Source: Lentisphaerota bacterium (GTDB lineage Bacteria > Verrucomicrobiota > Kiritimatiellia > UBA8416 > VGWJ01). From it: a stretch of 49,754 nucleotides of DNA. Positions 23,462-31,418 of the stretch are shown piece by piece (positions within the stretch are counted from its first letter, which is position 1; each line of letters begins with the position of its first letter). The stretch is taken from NCBI GenBank assembly GCA_016873635.1, contig VGWJ01000017.1:1-49754 (forward strand). Reading direction: 5' to 3'. A program made the translations under genes and the position numbers. Below the pieces are notes generated by a model that was given only the letters and a program-made list of their open reading frames with translations, had not been told where the DNA came from and did not search any database.

Positions 23462-24085
23462 TTGACACAGGACGCCCAGAACCGGAACGCATTCAGCATG
23501 CCCGAGCCGATCGACGGCCGACGTTGCGTGATCACCGTCGTGGTCGGCGACCGCGTCGGCATCCTGCGCGATGTGGCCTCGGCCGTTGCGGACCAGGACG
23601 GCGTCATCGACGGCATCAGCCAGACCGTCGTCGGGGGCTATTTCACGGCAACGCTCACGGCGGCCTTTCCCGGCGCGGTCGCGCCGGAGGAAATCCGCGC
23701 CGCCGTCGCGGCCGCCTTCGGCCCCGGCGAGGCCTTCATCGCCGTGCGCCCCCATGCCCGCGCCGCCGGCGACGCGCCGCCCGTCGCGGGAGCGCGCTAC
23801 GTCATCACAATCGCCGGCCCCAACCGGCCCACGGTGCTCAAGGCCGTGACGACCTACCTCGCCCGGCGCGGCATCAACATCGAAGACTGGAACGTCATGT
23901 TCGACGAGCCCTACGTCACGCACGTCGGCGAGATCACCGTGCCGCGTCACATGGACATCAAGCAGGTGCAGGACGAGTTTCACCACCTGATGATGCAGCT
24001 GGGCATGACCACCTGCATCCAGCATGAGAATATTTTCCGGGCCACGAACGAGGTCGGGCCGATCACTTCGCTGCTGAAAGGATGA
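23462..24085 (+). CDS. ACT-domain protein, GcvR-like, paired with UPF0210
   Basis: A 207-aa protein with two ACT domains (about 20-95 and 108-190), beginning with the strand CVITVVVGDRVGILRDV and the second with YVITIAGPNRPTVLKAV. ACT repeats bind amino acids or related small molecules, and GcvR-type proteins use them to control gene expression. The start is TTG 23462 with GGAGACGGGG upstream; ATG 23498 is an alternative that removes a disordered start. It is followed after four bases by the UPF0210 gene, a pairing (ACT plus PFL-like) seen in many bacteria, which suggests a ligand-regulated function shared by the two. Confidence 0.85.
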   Translation: MTQDAQNRNAFSMPEPIDGRRCVITVVVGDRVGILRDVASAVADQDGVIDGISQTVVGGYFTATLTAAFPGAVAPEEIRAAVAAAFGPGEAFIAVRPHARAAGDAPPVAGARYVITIAGPNRPTVLKAVTTYLARRGINIEDWNVMFDEPYVTHVGEITVPRHMDIKQVQDEFHHLMMQLGMTTCIQHENIFRATNEVGPITSLLKG

Positions 24086-24089
24086 CGCC

Positions 24090-25463
24090 GTGCTGCGGAC
24101 CTCCGACATACTCTCCACCGTGCGCATGCTGCAGGAAGAGCACCTCGACGTGCGCACCGTCACCCTGGGCGTCAACGTCGCCGAGTGCGCGCGCGGCGAA
24201 ATGGCCGAAACCTGCCGCGCCGTGGAAGGCAAGATCGGCGCCAGGGCCGGCAACCTGGTGCGGGTATGCGACGAGGTCGCCGGCCGCTACGGCCTCCCGG
24301 TCGTCAACAAGCGCCTCGCGCTTTCCGCCGCCAGCCAGCTGCTGGAGGGCCGCGGCGCCAGGGACGCCCTCCTTCTGGCGCGCGCCATGGACGCGTCCGC
24401 GGCGGCGGTGCGGGTCGATCTCATCGGCGGCTTCACCGCGCTGGTGCACAAGGGCATGACGCCCGGCGAACAGACCCTCATCAACGCCCTGCCCGTCGTC
24501 CTCGGCCGCACCGAGCGCGTCTGCGCCTCGATCAACGTGGCCGATACGCGCTCCGGGATCAACGCGGACGCGGTGCGCCTCGTGGCGCAGAAGATCCTGC
24601 AGACCGCGGAAGCCACGGCCGACAAGAACGGGTTCGGGGCGGCCAAGCTTGTCGTTTTCGCCAACATTCCGGAGGACAATCCGTTCATGGCCGGCGCCTT
24701 TCTGGGGCCCGGCGCGCCGGAGTGCGTCATCAACGTGGGCGTGAGCGGGCCGGGCGTCGTGAAGCGCGCCGTGGAACGCCTCACCAAGGCGCGGCCCGAC
24801 GCCTCGCTGGACGAGATCGCCGAGGAGATCAAGCACACCGCCTACCGCGTTACCCGCACCGGCGAGCTGATCGGCCGCGAGGTCGCCGCCCGCCTGGGGG
24901 TCGCCTTCGGCGTGGTTGATCTTTCCCTGGCCCCCACCCCGCTGATCGGCGACAGCGTGGGCGAGATCTACCAGGCCATGGGCATTGAGGAGCTGGGCGC
25001 GCCCGGAACCACCGCCGCCGTGGCGCTGCTCAACGACGCGGTCAAGAAGGGCGGCGCCTTCGCCTCCAGTTCGGTGGGCGGCCTGTCCGGCGCGTTCATC
25101 CCCGTAACCGAGGACCACGCCCTGGCGGAAGCCGTTGCCGCCGGCACGCTCAGCATCGAGAAGCTGGAAGCCATGACCGCCGTCTGCTCCATCGGGATTG
25201 ACATGGTCCTCGTGCCCGGCGGCACGCCGGCCACGGCCGTCGCCGGCATCATCCTGGACGAAGCCGCCATCGGCGTCATGAACGGCAAAACCACGGGCGT
25301 GCGCCTCATTCCCGTGCCCGGCAAGGACGTCGGCGACCGGGTGGATTTCGGCGGGCTGTTCGGCGGCGGCACGGTGGCGCGCGTCAACTGCCCGCGCGGG
25401 TCGGCCGCGTTCGTCAACCGCGGCGGCCACATCCCCGCCCCCCTGCGCGGGCTCACGAACTGA
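24090..25463 (+). CDS. UPF0210 (DUF711) PFL-like family protein
   Basis: A 457-aa protein of the UPF0210 family, recognised by TVRMLQEEHLDVRTVTLG, the INALPVVLGRTERVCASINV stretch, ADKNGFGAAKLVVFANIPEDNPFMAGA and the C-terminal GGTPATAVAGIILDEAAIGV. Members resemble pyruvate formate-lyase in fold but lack its glycyl-radical motif, and no biochemical role is established. GTG 24090 has AAAGGATGA upstream. Together with the ACT protein it forms a conserved two-gene unit, here followed after 32 bp by a MetF-like gene. Confidence 0.92.
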   Translation: MLRTSDILSTVRMLQEEHLDVRTVTLGVNVAECARGEMAETCRAVEGKIGARAGNLVRVCDEVAGRYGLPVVNKRLALSAASQLLEGRGARDALLLARAMDASAAAVRVDLIGGFTALVHKGMTPGEQTLINALPVVLGRTERVCASINVADTRSGINADAVRLVAQKILQTAEATADKNGFGAAKLVVFANIPEDNPFMAGAFLGPGAPECVINVGVSGPGVVKRAVERLTKARPDASLDEIAEEIKHTAYRVTRTGELIGREVAARLGVAFGVVDLSLAPTPLIGDSVGEIYQAMGIEELGAPGTTAAVALLNDAVKKGGAFASSSVGGLSGAFIPVTEDHALAEAVAAGTLSIEKLEAMTAVCSIGIDMVLVPGGTPATAVAGIILDEAAIGVMNGKTTGVRLIPVPGKDVGDRVDFGGLFGGGTVARVNCPRGSAAFVNRGGHIPAPLRGLTN

Positions 25464-25495
25464 GGTTGGAGGAGCCAAACCAGGAGGCATGCCTG

Positions 25496-26296
25496 ATGCG
25501 AGCAGCGAAGTTCATAGAGATTCTGACGCCGAGGCAGAGCGTCGCCGACCTGGACGCCGCGCTGGAGAAGTTCGCCGAGCGTTACCGTACGGTCGTCGAC
25601 AGCGGCTACGTCGTCAGCGTTCCCGACAATCCGATGGGCAACCTGCATTTCCAAGTCACGGAAATCGTCTCCGAACTCGGCCTGCCCGTGCCTCCCGCCC
25701 AGCTGCTGCTGCATCTGAACACGTTTCACACCAGGGACAACCTGGACGAAATCCTGCGTTCCGCTATTGACCTCGGCATCCGCAACGTGCTTCTGGTCAC
25801 CGGCGACGGCAGCGAGCGTTTGCCGAAAATCGCGCCGGAATCGATCGGGGCGGAGGGCGAATCGGCCACATCCGTGGACCTGCTGCGTTACCTGGACCGC
25901 GAGTACAAGGGCGCGTTCCACCGCGGCGTGGCCTTCAACCAGTACGAGCCGCAGGATCACGAGATCGCCAAGCTCAAGCGCAAGCTCGCGGCGGGCGCGG
26001 ATTTCATCGTCACCCAGCCGGTGCTGGCCTGGGACAAGCGCATCGAGCGGCTGCGCGAGTTCGGGGTTCCGGTGGCCGTGGGCGCGTGGATGTCCAAGAA
26101 CCTCGACCTGCTCGCGGAATGCATCGGGTACCCGCTCAAGTCGGAGTCGGAAGGACCGTGGGATCCGGCCGCCATCCTGGTGGCGCTGCGCAAGGCGCAC
26201 CCCGACTTCGGCGTGTACCTCGCGTTGTTGAGCTTCAAGAGCCAGCTCGCCCTGCTTCCCCAGTGGCTCGGCGCCCCCGCCGCCGCCGAGGCGTGA
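25496..26296 (+). CDS. Methylenetetrahydrofolate reductase-like protein
   Basis: A 266-aa protein resembling the MetF TIM barrel: QLLLHLNTFHTRDNLDEIL in the second third of the usual motif set, NVLLVTGDGS (the family ...LTGD), GVAFNQYEP with ADFIVTQPVLAW (the FxQTQ-like segment) and GVPVAVGAWM. It should reduce 5,10-methylene- to 5-methyl-tetrahydrofolate, feeding the methyl transfer genes at 1.8-3.7 kb. It is somewhat short, and the N-terminal FEFFPP motif of classical MetF is replaced by KFIEILTPRQSV, so it belongs to a divergent branch and another flavin-linked folate role is possible. ATG 25496 has AGGAGG eight bases upstream. Confidence 0.75.
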   Translation: MRAAKFIEILTPRQSVADLDAALEKFAERYRTVVDSGYVVSVPDNPMGNLHFQVTEIVSELGLPVPPAQLLLHLNTFHTRDNLDEILRSAIDLGIRNVLLVTGDGSERLPKIAPESIGAEGESATSVDLLRYLDREYKGAFHRGVAFNQYEPQDHEIAKLKRKLAAGADFIVTQPVLAWDKRIERLREFGVPVAVGAWMSKNLDLLAECIGYPLKSESEGPWDPAAILVALRKAHPDFGVYLALLSFKSQLALLPQWLGAPAAAEA

Positions 26297-26348
26297 GCGG
26301 CGCCGCGCGGGAGGGGCGCGGAACCGGCCCGTTCGCGTCCGGGATTCT

Positions 26349-26425
26349 TGGCGCGCCCGGAGAGATTCGAACTCCCAACCCTCTGGTCCGAAGCCAGATG
26401 CTCTGTCCGGTTGAGCTACGGGCGC
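26349..26425 (-). tRNA. tRNA-Arg (TCG anticodon)
   Basis: The minus strand forms a 77-nt cloverleaf with an encoded CCA. The acceptor stem is GCGCCCG/CGGGCGC with discriminator G. The anticodon stem TCTGG/CCAGA closes CTTCGGA, giving anticodon TCG (Arg). The T loop is TTCGAAT. It lies 17 bp after the hydrogenase protease gene on the same strand. Confidence 0.95.
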
Positions 26426-26442
26426 GAAACGGAACGGGCCGG

Positions 26443-26907
26443 TCAGCGGCCAGGCTCCAGGAATGCATAGACCGCATCCGCGTAAGCGTCAAGCCGCGCC
26501 TCGAGGCAGCCGGAGAGCTCTTCGCCGGGCGCAACGGTGTGCGGCTGGATGCCGAAGATCGTCACGTCTTCCGGCCCGTCGCCGAGCTCGCGGCACAGGC
26601 GCAGGATGGCCAGCAGGTCGCCCTCGTGCAGGGAGAAGCCGGCCAGGGCCTTGACGGACACGGCTTCCCCGGGACGGAAGCGGCGCAGCGTTCCCGGCGG
26701 AGCGCCCATCAGCGCGCAGTCGACCAGCAACGCCCGCCGGCGTCCGGCGAGCATGTGCACGAGTTTCATGCCGGCGCTGCCGCCCTCGATCAGGTCCGTG
26801 CCCGGCAAATCGCCGTGCCGCGCGCGCATGCGCCGCACGACATGTACGCCCACGCCCTCGTCCCGCAGCAGGACGTTGCCCAGGCCTATGACGGCGGCGG
26901 GATGCAT
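26443..26907 (-). CDS. Hydrogenase maturation protease
   Basis: A 154-aa endopeptidase of the HybD/HycI family. IGLGNVLLRDEGVGVHV at the N-terminus holds the first metal-binding acidic residue, LIEGGSAGM and LLVDCALMG the next, and the histidine in FSLHEGDL the last. It clips the C-terminal tail of the hydrogenase large subunit after the nickel is in place. It lies 22 bp after hydA at the end of the hydrogenase operon, so its substrate is very likely HydA. HypA-F are not in the window. Confidence 0.93.
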   Translation of the reverse strand: MHPAAVIGLGNVLLRDEGVGVHVVRRMRARHGDLPGTDLIEGGSAGMKLVHMLAGRRRALLVDCALMGAPPGTLRRFRPGEAVSVKALAGFSLHEGDLLAILRLCRELGDGPEDVTIFGIQPHTVAPGEELSGCLEARLDAYADAVYAFLEPGR

Positions 26908-26929
26908 GCGAATCGCATACGATCCGCCC

Positions 26930-28228
26930 CTACACGAACTCCACGTTCAGGTAGTGCGTCGAGCAAGAGATGCAGGGATCGTAGGCCCGCACGAGCATTT
27001 CCATGAGCTGCCGCACCTCGTCCTGGCCGCGGTCGATCACCCGCGGCACCAGCGCCTCGAAATCCTTCTGGATGTTGGCGTGGTTCTGGTTCGTGGGAAT
27101 GCAGCAGTTGGCCTTGACGCAGCGCCCCTCCCTGTCGAAGGCGTAGCGGTGAAAGAGCACGCCGCGCGGCGCCTCGACCGCGCCGGCGCCTTCGCCCTCG
27201 CGCGGCGTCACGCGCGGAAACTCGGGCTCGATGCCCTTCGTCAGCAGCTCGTCGATCAGTTGAAGGCTGTGTTCGACCACCTGCACGCTCTCCACGACCT
27301 GCGCCACGCTGTTCATGTACGGATTGCAGCAGCCTTTCTTCAACCCCAGCGCCTTTGCCGTCTTGGCGGCCAGGGGCAGCAGCAGCTCCGCGTTGAGGTT
27401 GTAGCGCGCCAGGGCGCCGACCATGTAGGAGTCGCGGTGCCACTTGCACCACTTGGCCGTGGACTGCGGGGAAACGTACTCGTTGACGACGCGCTCGAAT
27501 TGCGCGGCCGGCACCGTCTCGGCCGTATCCGTGCTGGCGATATCGCCGTGGTAGAAGGTGTACAGTCCGGGCTGTTTCAACGCGATGTACTCCGTCGGGC
27601 GATCGAAGGCCGGCAGCCTGTCCGCGAGGCTCGCCACCAGGGCGGCGATGGCCTCGAGATCGGGCACGATCTTCTCCAGCCGCGTTTTGAGATCCCTAAG
27701 CTGGTCCGCGCCGGGCAGCCGGGAGAAGCCCCCGACGCGCGCCGCGATCGGGTGCGTCATGCGTCCGCCGATGAGCTCCATCATGTAGTTGCCCAGGGCG
27801 TGGCCGCGGATGATGGTCTTCACTTCCGCGGGATGCGAGGCGACGAGGGGTACGACCGATTTCTGCCCCAGCAGGTCCGGCGCCACGAGATAGCCCACGT
27901 GCAGCACGTGGCTTTCGAGCTGCTCGCCGTAGTGCAGCAGGTGCCGCAGCCTGTCGGTCTGCTTCGAAACCTCGACGCCCAGCGCCGCCTCCACGGCCTT
28001 GATGGCCGCGAAGGAATGCGTCACCGAGCAGATGCCGCAGATGCGGGCCACGATGGTCTGGATGTCATCCCATCGCCGTCCCCGCACCATTGCCTCGAAG
28101 AAGCGCGGCGCCTCGGGCACCTGCCACATCACCTCCTCGATCCTGCCGTCGGAGGCCCGCACGCGGATGTTGCCGTGGCCTTCCACGCGCGTGACATGGT
28201 GCACGTCTATGTTCAGCGTCTTGCCCAT
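26930..28228 (-). CDS. hydA: Group 3b [NiFe] hydrogenase large (alpha) subunit
   Basis: A 432-aa catalytic subunit that binds the Ni-Fe(CN)2CO centre through Cys64 and Cys67 (RICGIC) and Cys419 and Cys422 (DPCISCSTH). A seven-residue tail, YLNVEFV, follows His425 and is the expected maturation cleavage product. HVTRVEGHGN at the N-terminus and the overall length match the cytoplasmic bidirectional NADP-linked enzymes (sulfhydrogenase I type). It makes or uses H2 with electrons to and from NADP(H), and some members also reduce sulfur. The gene order hydB-hydG-hydD-hydA and a protease gene next to it support this group. Confidence 0.95.
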   Translation of the reverse strand: MGKTLNIDVHHVTRVEGHGNIRVRASDGRIEEVMWQVPEAPRFFEAMVRGRRWDDIQTIVARICGICSVTHSFAAIKAVEAALGVEVSKQTDRLRHLLHYGEQLESHVLHVGYLVAPDLLGQKSVVPLVASHPAEVKTIIRGHALGNYMMELIGGRMTHPIAARVGGFSRLPGADQLRDLKTRLEKIVPDLEAIAALVASLADRLPAFDRPTEYIALKQPGLYTFYHGDIASTDTAETVPAAQFERVVNEYVSPQSTAKWCKWHRDSYMVGALARYNLNAELLLPLAAKTAKALGLKKGCCNPYMNSVAQVVESVQVVEHSLQLIDELLTKGIEPEFPRVTPREGEGAGAVEAPRGVLFHRYAFDREGRCVKANCCIPTNQNHANIQKDFEALVPRVIDRGQDEVRQLMEMLVRAYDPCISCSTHYLNVEFV

Positions 28229-28231
28229 CGC

Positions 28232-28969
28232 CTACTCCCGTTTGCTGTTGAAAAGCGCCAGCCGGTCGTCCAGGTCCGCCATGGTCTTGCCGTACTGCTC
28301 CATCACGTCGCGGGCCGCGTTGACGTTCGGATCGTCCACCAGCCCGCGGCAGCCGAAGCACCAGCCGCCGGCCGTGGGGCATTTCGCCCCGCAGCCCGCC
28401 CGCGTCACGGTTCCCAGGCAGACTTCGTTGTACTCGTAGCGGCACACGTTCTCGTTGCGCTTGCACTCCACGCACACCGGGAAAGTGGGGATCACCGGCG
28501 TTTTGCCCAGCGCCAGGCAGCGCACGATGCAGGTGAATTCCGTCTTGCTCATGGGACAGCCGGGCACCGCGAAATCCACCGGAATCACCTCGCTGACGGC
28601 CATGGCGGGCATGGTGTCGAGATGCGGCATGTCCGCCGCTTCGCCGTAAACGCACGTTTTTACGTCGTGCAGGTCGAAGTTGTTCTTGAGCTTGTTGACC
28701 CCGCCCATCGTGGCGCAGGCGCCGAGGGCCACGACCACGCCGGCCCTGGCGCGGATCCGCTTCACCCGTTCCGCGTCCTCCGCGCGCGTGATGGACCCCT
28801 CGATCAGCGCGATGTCGCAGGTCTCGCTCTTGTCGGACATGGCCTCGCGCCATTCCACGGGCTCGATGACCTGGAGCAGACCCAGGATTTCCTCCTCCAG
28901 GTTCACGATCTGGAGCTGGCACCCTTCGCAGCACGCGAAGTCGAAAATCGCCACTCTCGGCTTGCCCAT
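28232..28969 (-). CDS. hydD: Group 3b [NiFe] hydrogenase small (delta) subunit
   Basis: A 245-aa electron-transfer subunit. FACCEGCQLQ carries the first cluster ligands, GACATMGGV and VPGCPMSK the others of the proximal [4Fe-4S] cluster, and a cysteine-rich C-terminal half (CVECKRNENVC, CGAKCP, GWCFGCRG) holds two more clusters. It lies in contact with the large subunit and passes electrons to HydB and HydG. The true start is ATG 28969, overlapping the hydG stop by one base (TGATG); the longer frame upstream is the hydG gene in another phase. It ends three bases before hydA. Confidence 0.94.
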   Translation of the reverse strand: MGKPRVAIFDFACCEGCQLQIVNLEEEILGLLQVIEPVEWREAMSDKSETCDIALIEGSITRAEDAERVKRIRARAGVVVALGACATMGGVNKLKNNFDLHDVKTCVYGEAADMPHLDTMPAMAVSEVIPVDFAVPGCPMSKTEFTCIVRCLALGKTPVIPTFPVCVECKRNENVCRYEYNEVCLGTVTRAGCGAKCPTAGGWCFGCRGLVDDPNVNAARDVMEQYGKTMADLDDRLALFNSKRE

Positions 28970-29817
28970 CAGACAGCCTCCCTGACGTCGTTCACGTCGG
29001 CATATCGGAACACCGGCCCCTTCCGGCAGACGTACAGGCCGTTGATCTGACAGTGCCCGCACTTGCCCACGCCGCATTTCATGTTCCGCTCCAGCGAAAC
29101 GAAGATGTTCTCGTCCGCGACCTTCATCTTGTGCAGTTCGATGATCACGAACTTGTACATGATCGGCGGTCCGCAGACCACCGCCACGGTGCGCGCCGGA
29201 TCGATCTTCAGGTCCGGCATGAGCGTGGTGATCACGCCGACCTTGCCGGTCCAGCCGGCGTCGCCGCGGTCCACGGTCTCCATGTACGTCACGCCCCGCG
29301 TCCCGGCCCACTTCGCCGTCTCGTCCGTGAACAGGCGGTCGGACGGCGAACGGGTCCCGAAGAGGATCGTTACGGCGCCGTAGTCCGGGCGGTGGTCGAG
29401 CACGTACTGGATGGCCGAGCGCACCGGAACGAGCCCGATGCCGCCGCAGATGAAGAGCACGTCCCGGCCGCGCATGGCGCCGTCCACGGGGAAGCTTGTC
29501 CCGAACGGGCCGCGCACGCCGATGCGCGCGCCCGCCGGCAGGCCGTGCAGGGCGCGCGTGACGTTGCCCACGTTGCGCACCACCAGCTCGAACGCGCCGT
29601 TGCGGCCGGGGGCGGACGAGACCGAAATCGGTGCTTCGCCGATGCCCGGCACGGATATCTCCACGAACTGCCCGGGCATGTGCCCCAGCGGGCGGCCGGA
29701 ATCAAGCTTCACCTCGAACCAGCGCTCGTGCGCGGTCAGGCCTTCCGACCGCGCCAGCGTCGCCGGTTCGGGACGGTAGATGTCCTTTGCTTCTGGTTTG
29801 CCCGCCCCGCCGCACAT
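28969..29817 (-). CDS. hydG: Group 3b hydrogenase diaphorase (gamma) subunit, FAD/NAD(P)-binding
   Basis: A 282-aa ferredoxin-reductase-type subunit: an FAD-binding barrel (GQFVEIS, then APISVSSAP), an NAD(P) domain (FICGGIGLVPVRSAIQ, VVCGPPIM) and a C-terminal [2Fe-2S] site with the cysteine pattern MKCGVGKCGHCQ plus VCRKGP, as in dihydroorotate dehydrogenase electron-transfer subunits. It joins the hydrogenase to NADP(H). ATG 29817 overlaps the hydB stop (TGATG), and its own stop overlaps hydD in the same way, so three subunits are translationally linked. Confidence 0.94.
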   Translation of the reverse strand: MCGGAGKPEAKDIYRPEPATLARSEGLTAHERWFEVKLDSGRPLGHMPGQFVEISVPGIGEAPISVSSAPGRNGAFELVVRNVGNVTRALHGLPAGARIGVRGPFGTSFPVDGAMRGRDVLFICGGIGLVPVRSAIQYVLDHRPDYGAVTILFGTRSPSDRLFTDETAKWAGTRGVTYMETVDRGDAGWTGKVGVITTLMPDLKIDPARTVAVVCGPPIMYKFVIIELHKMKVADENIFVSLERNMKCGVGKCGHCQINGLYVCRKGPVFRYADVNDVREAV

Positions 29818-30839
29818 CACTGCACCTCCGCTATTCGGTTGTACACCTCCACCGGGTCGGCGATCCTGGCCACGCACGCCGAGACGCACCGCCCGCAGCC
29901 CACGCACGAGAAATCGCCGATCTTCTCCGGGACGTACTTGCCCTTGCGGTAGTACCGGTGACGGTAGCGGTCCGCGCGGTTCTTCCGGAAGTTGTGCTTC
30001 CCGGCCACGGTCGCGAAATCGGTCAGCATGCACCCGTCCCACACGCGGCGGCGCACGCCCCGGGAGGGATCCCATTCCACGTCGTCCTGCACGTCGAAGC
30101 AGTAACAGGTGGGGCACACCAGGTTGCACGAGCCGCAGGCGAAGCACTGCGACGCCTTCTCCTCCCAGACGGGATGGTCATAGGCGTCCTCCAGCAGCCG
30201 CGGCAGGCGCCGCGGCTCGACGCGCAGTTCGCGGCGGCTCATGAGCCTGGCGTTGTCCTCCCAGAGCTGCTCGCGCCGCGCGAGGGTGACCGCGTCGGCG
30301 TCCGGCGCCCCGGCCAGTCCGGCCAGGAGGCGTTCGCCCTTGGCCGTGTGCGACTCGATGACGTAGGCCCGGCCCACGCGCGTTATCAGGGCGTCGCAGC
30401 CGTCCGCCGCCGTGGCCGTGCCCACCGAGGCGGCGAAGATATTGGGCGACATGCGCTCGATGTCGCAGACCACGACGGTGGCCTGCTCGCGCCGCGCCAG
30501 GTAGTGTTCGTCGCGGTTGTCCTGGGCGAAGAGCTTGTCCATCTGCGCGATGGCCGCCATATCGTAGGGATGCACGCCCAGCAGCGTGAAGGGCGCTGCG
30601 TCGCTGACGCTTTCGTAGCGGCCGTCGCTGAAGCGCAGGATATCCTCTTTCGGCGGCAGGAAGTACTTCTTGGGCGGCAGGATGGTGACGTCGTAGTCCA
30701 GGCACAGGTCCGCCGCCCGCCTGAGATCGTCGAACGCGTAGCGCCCGCCCTTCTTCTGCGCGCCCACGACGCGGCCGGCGGCGATCAAGCCGTCCACCCA
30801 GGCGTCCAACGCCTGCCGCGTCACCTGTTTCCTGATCAT
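29817..30839 (-). CDS. hydB: Group 3b hydrogenase beta subunit, [4Fe-4S] electron carrier
   Basis: A 340-aa subunit of the HydB/AsrA family. The N-terminal 220 residues form the family's unique domain (KKYFLPPKEDILRF, FTLLGVHPYDMAAI). Two ferredoxin-type clusters follow, CFACGSCNLVCPTC and CVGCGRCVSAC. It carries electrons between HydD and the flavin of HydG and is the sulfur-reducing partner in sulfhydrogenases. It is the first hydrogenase gene in transcription order, 15 bp after the CBS-domain gene. Confidence 0.94.
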   Translation of the reverse strand: MIRKQVTRQALDAWVDGLIAAGRVVGAQKKGGRYAFDDLRRAADLCLDYDVTILPPKKYFLPPKEDILRFSDGRYESVSDAAPFTLLGVHPYDMAAIAQMDKLFAQDNRDEHYLARREQATVVVCDIERMSPNIFAASVGTATAADGCDALITRVGRAYVIESHTAKGERLLAGLAGAPDADAVTLARREQLWEDNARLMSRRELRVEPRRLPRLLEDAYDHPVWEEKASQCFACGSCNLVCPTCYCFDVQDDVEWDPSRGVRRRVWDGCMLTDFATVAGKHNFRKNRADRYRHRYYRKGKYVPEKIGDFSCVGCGRCVSACVARIADPVEVYNRIAEVQ

Positions 30840-30854
30840 GCGGCTCTCTCCTTC

Positions 30855-31247
30855 CTAGTATCCGTTGTACACCCTTTTCATCTCGCGCAGAATGTCGCGC
30901 CGGCTGACGATGCCCACCACCTTGCCGCCTTCCACGATCGGCGCCCGCCGGATGCGCCTGGCGGCGAACGTGTTCACGATCTGCTCCACGTCGGTGTCCG
31001 GCGTGAACGTGACGACGTCGCGGTTCATGCCCTCTTCCACCGTGGTGTCGCCGGCGTCGCCGCTGAACGCGAAGTTCAGGATGTCGTGTTCCGTCATCAG
31101 CCCCAGCAGCCGTCCTTCCTCGTCCACCACCGGCATGCCGCTGATGTGCCAGCGCAGAAGAAGATCGATGCACTCCGTCAGCAGCATGTCCTTCTTCGCC
31201 GTCACCAGCGTGGTGGTCATGATATCCCTGGCCTTGCGCGTCTTCAT
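30855..31247 (-). CDS. CBS-domain pair protein heading the hydrogenase operon
   Basis: A 130-aa protein of two CBS domains only: first about 8-65 (ARDIMTTTLVTAKKDMLL, GMPVVDEEGRLLGLMTEHDIL), second about 72-128 (MNRDVVTFTPDTDVEQI, RAPIVEGGKVVGIVSRRDIL). Such pairs bind adenosine nucleotides or NAD(H) and regulate partner proteins. ATG 31247 has AGGAGAG upstream and lies about 75 nt after a promoter. Fifteen bases separate it from hydB, so it is probably co-transcribed with the hydrogenase and may sense energy or redox state for it. That link is inference from the gene order. Confidence 0.88.
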   Translation of the reverse strand: MKTRKARDIMTTTLVTAKKDMLLTECIDLLLRWHISGMPVVDEEGRLLGLMTEHDILNFAFSGDAGDTTVEEGMNRDVVTFTPDTDVEQIVNTFAARRIRRAPIVEGGKVVGIVSRRDILREMKRVYNGY

Positions 31248-31329
31248 GGCTGCTCTCCTATGCTTGATCGCGCCCCGTCCCGGGCGCCTGACGCCCTCTC
31301 GCGGTTCCGGCCGCAAACGAAAAGGAAAC

Positions 31330-31358
31330 AGGCTATCGAACCGCCTCCCATCTGTCAA
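31330..31358 (-). promoter_or_regulatory. Promoter of the CBS-hydrogenase operon
   Basis: On the minus strand, TTGACA (31358-31353), a perfect -35 box, is 17 bp from TAGCCT (31335-31330). The leader to the CBS-gene start is about 75 nt. Confidence 0.5.
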
Positions 31359-31376
31359 ATCTTTGACGAATCTTTG
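31358..31376 (-). promoter_or_regulatory. Tandem direct repeat CAAAGATT, possible operator
   Basis: Two copies of CAAAGATT (minus strand 31376-31369 and 31365-31358) are 11 bp apart, one helical turn, directly upstream of the -35 box. The spacing on one face of the helix suggests a protein-binding site that controls hydrogenase expression. Confidence 0.4.
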
Positions 31377-31418
31377 CGGGAGTGCTTCACGGCAGGCTGT
31401 TCCTCTCCCGGCGCGCGG

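Noticed and set aside
26443-30839. A formate hydrogenlyase or membrane-bound hydrogenase
   Set aside because: There are no membrane subunits and no formate dehydrogenase; the hydB-hydG-hydD-hydA order and flavin subunit indicate the soluble NADP-linked group 3b.
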